Origin: Nitrospirota bacterium
Lineage (GTDB): Bacteria; Nitrospirota; Nitrospiria; Nitrospirales; UBA8639
Direction: 5' to 3'
Length of the DNA: 6,299 bases
NCBI GenBank assembly: GCA_029879555.1
Contig: JAOUQB010000153.1
Span: 1 to 6,299, forward strand
Shown here: positions 5,693 to 6,299 of the stretch, piece by piece
Position numbering within the stretch: position 1 is the stretch's first letter
Layout: each line of letters opens with the position of its first letter
Notes under the pieces: generated by a model
Told to the model about the DNA's origin: nothing
The model's input: the letters and a program-made list of their open reading frames with translations, nothing else
The model's database searches: none
Translations under genes and position numbers: made by a program

Positions 5693-6299
5693 GCGAGTGC
5701 GAGACTGATGAGTTGGTCCGGATCGGTATACCATTTGACCAACTCAAATCCGGACTTGTGGAGTAAGTCCTCGGTCATCGGGTGATCATATTTGGTGCTG
5801 AGCTCGGTGCGAATTTCTTCGCCCTTTTTTAACTGAATGGAAAGGTCCAGATCTGGAATGTCGAGTGTTTGATCTTGAGTCGATCGCAACCACATTTCAA
5901 TGCGATGGTCTTTTGGGTTGTAGCGTGCCACATGCTCGAAATTGGCTGAATCGCATTGGGCGCCAAATTGATTACGAAGCACCCGAAGAATATTTTTGTT
6001 GAATTTTGCGGTGATGCCTTGTTGATCGTTGTAGGCGGCTTCTAACCGGCTGATGTCGGTAATGAGTTGGACACCTAATAAGAAGAAATCGCCAGATGCC
6101 ATTTCGGTGTTCACGGCGGTGAGGAAGTTTTCTGCGGCGATGGTCGGAAGATTGCCGATGGTGCCCCCGAGAATGACGACCAGTCGTTTTCCGCCATCAG
6201 GAATATGTTCGAGATGGACGAGGAAATCTCCGGCGACTCCATGAATCTGAAGGCCGGGATATTCCTGCACAAGTTCTTCTGCGACGCGTCGAACAATCG
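5680..6299 (-). CDS. egtD: L-histidine N-alpha-methyltransferase EgtD, N-terminus beyond the window
   Basis: EgtD methylates the alpha-amino group of histidine three times with S-adenosylmethionine to give hercynine, the first step of ergothioneine synthesis, in the cytosol. The visible frame is open to base 6299 and reads on past the GTG at 6270 (IVRRVAEELVQEYPGL), so that GTG is internal. About 205 residues, the C-terminal two thirds of a family near 320 long, are present. Family marks in order are EYPGLQIHGVAGDF, GGTIGN (6168-6151, its Asn in the histidine pocket), an AYNDQQGITAKFNKN stretch (about 6036-5992), FEHVARYN, IEMWLRS and RTELSTKYD near 5811-5785, whose Glu and Ser match the substrate-amino contacts known in mycobacterial EgtD. 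The protein ends in ALAKKR. I see no frameshift. It precedes the class-V enzyme gene by 95 nt; an egtB-type gene upstream, outside the window, would be expected. Confidence 0.93.
   Translation of the reverse strand, partial: IVRRVAEELVQEYPGLQIHGVAGDFLVHLEHIPDGGKRLVVILGGTIGNLPTIAAENFLTAVNTEMASGDFFLLGVQLITDISRLEAAYNDQQGITAKFNKNILRVLRNQFGAQCDSANFEHVARYNPKDHRIEMWLRSTQDQTLDIPDLDLSIQLKKGEEIRTELSTKYDHPMTEDLLHKSGFELVKWYTDPDQLISLALAKKR

Overview
The window looks like chromosomal DNA of a free-living bacterium with a periplasm and moderate GC (about half, judged by eye). It has Sec signal peptides, a membrane-anchored anti-sigma factor and an ergothioneine gene. General familiarity with the protein style (DUF4384 caspases, ECF/zf-HC2 pairs) makes Nitrospira or a relative plausible, but nothing here proves it. 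I see no rRNA, tRNA, CRISPR array, insertion sequence or phage gene.

Left part (1-1861, minus strand, read right to left): an ECF sigma factor (1861-1277); 11 nt later a zf-HC2 anti-sigma factor with one membrane segment (1265-573); after a 166-nt gap, a secreted protein (406 to beyond base 1) with a Pro/Tyr/Gly/Gln tandem-repeat tail that runs off the window. This last gene has no stop inside the window and is easy to miss. Its two repeat copies differ only at synonymous positions.

Centre (1862-4443): a divergent intergenic region of 311 nt, then a large secreted caspase-like protease on the plus strand (2173-4443). It has an intact His/Cys dyad, a DUF4384-type domain and a low-complexity C-terminal tail. 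A perfect 10-bp hairpin with a T-run ends it. Sigma factor, membrane anti-sigma, repeat-rich secreted protein and secreted caspase together suggest an envelope-sensing module with a protease as target or effector. That link is inferred from gene order only.

Right part (4526-6299, minus strand): the C-terminal two thirds of egtD (histidine N-alpha-methyltransferase), followed after 95 nt by a class-V PLP enzyme. The enzyme keeps the PLP lysine motif but lacks the C-terminal cysteine of cysteine desulfurases. Next to egtD it is best read as an EgtE-type hercynylcysteine sulfoxide C-S lyase, so this would be the end of an ergothioneine operon that converges on the caspase gene.
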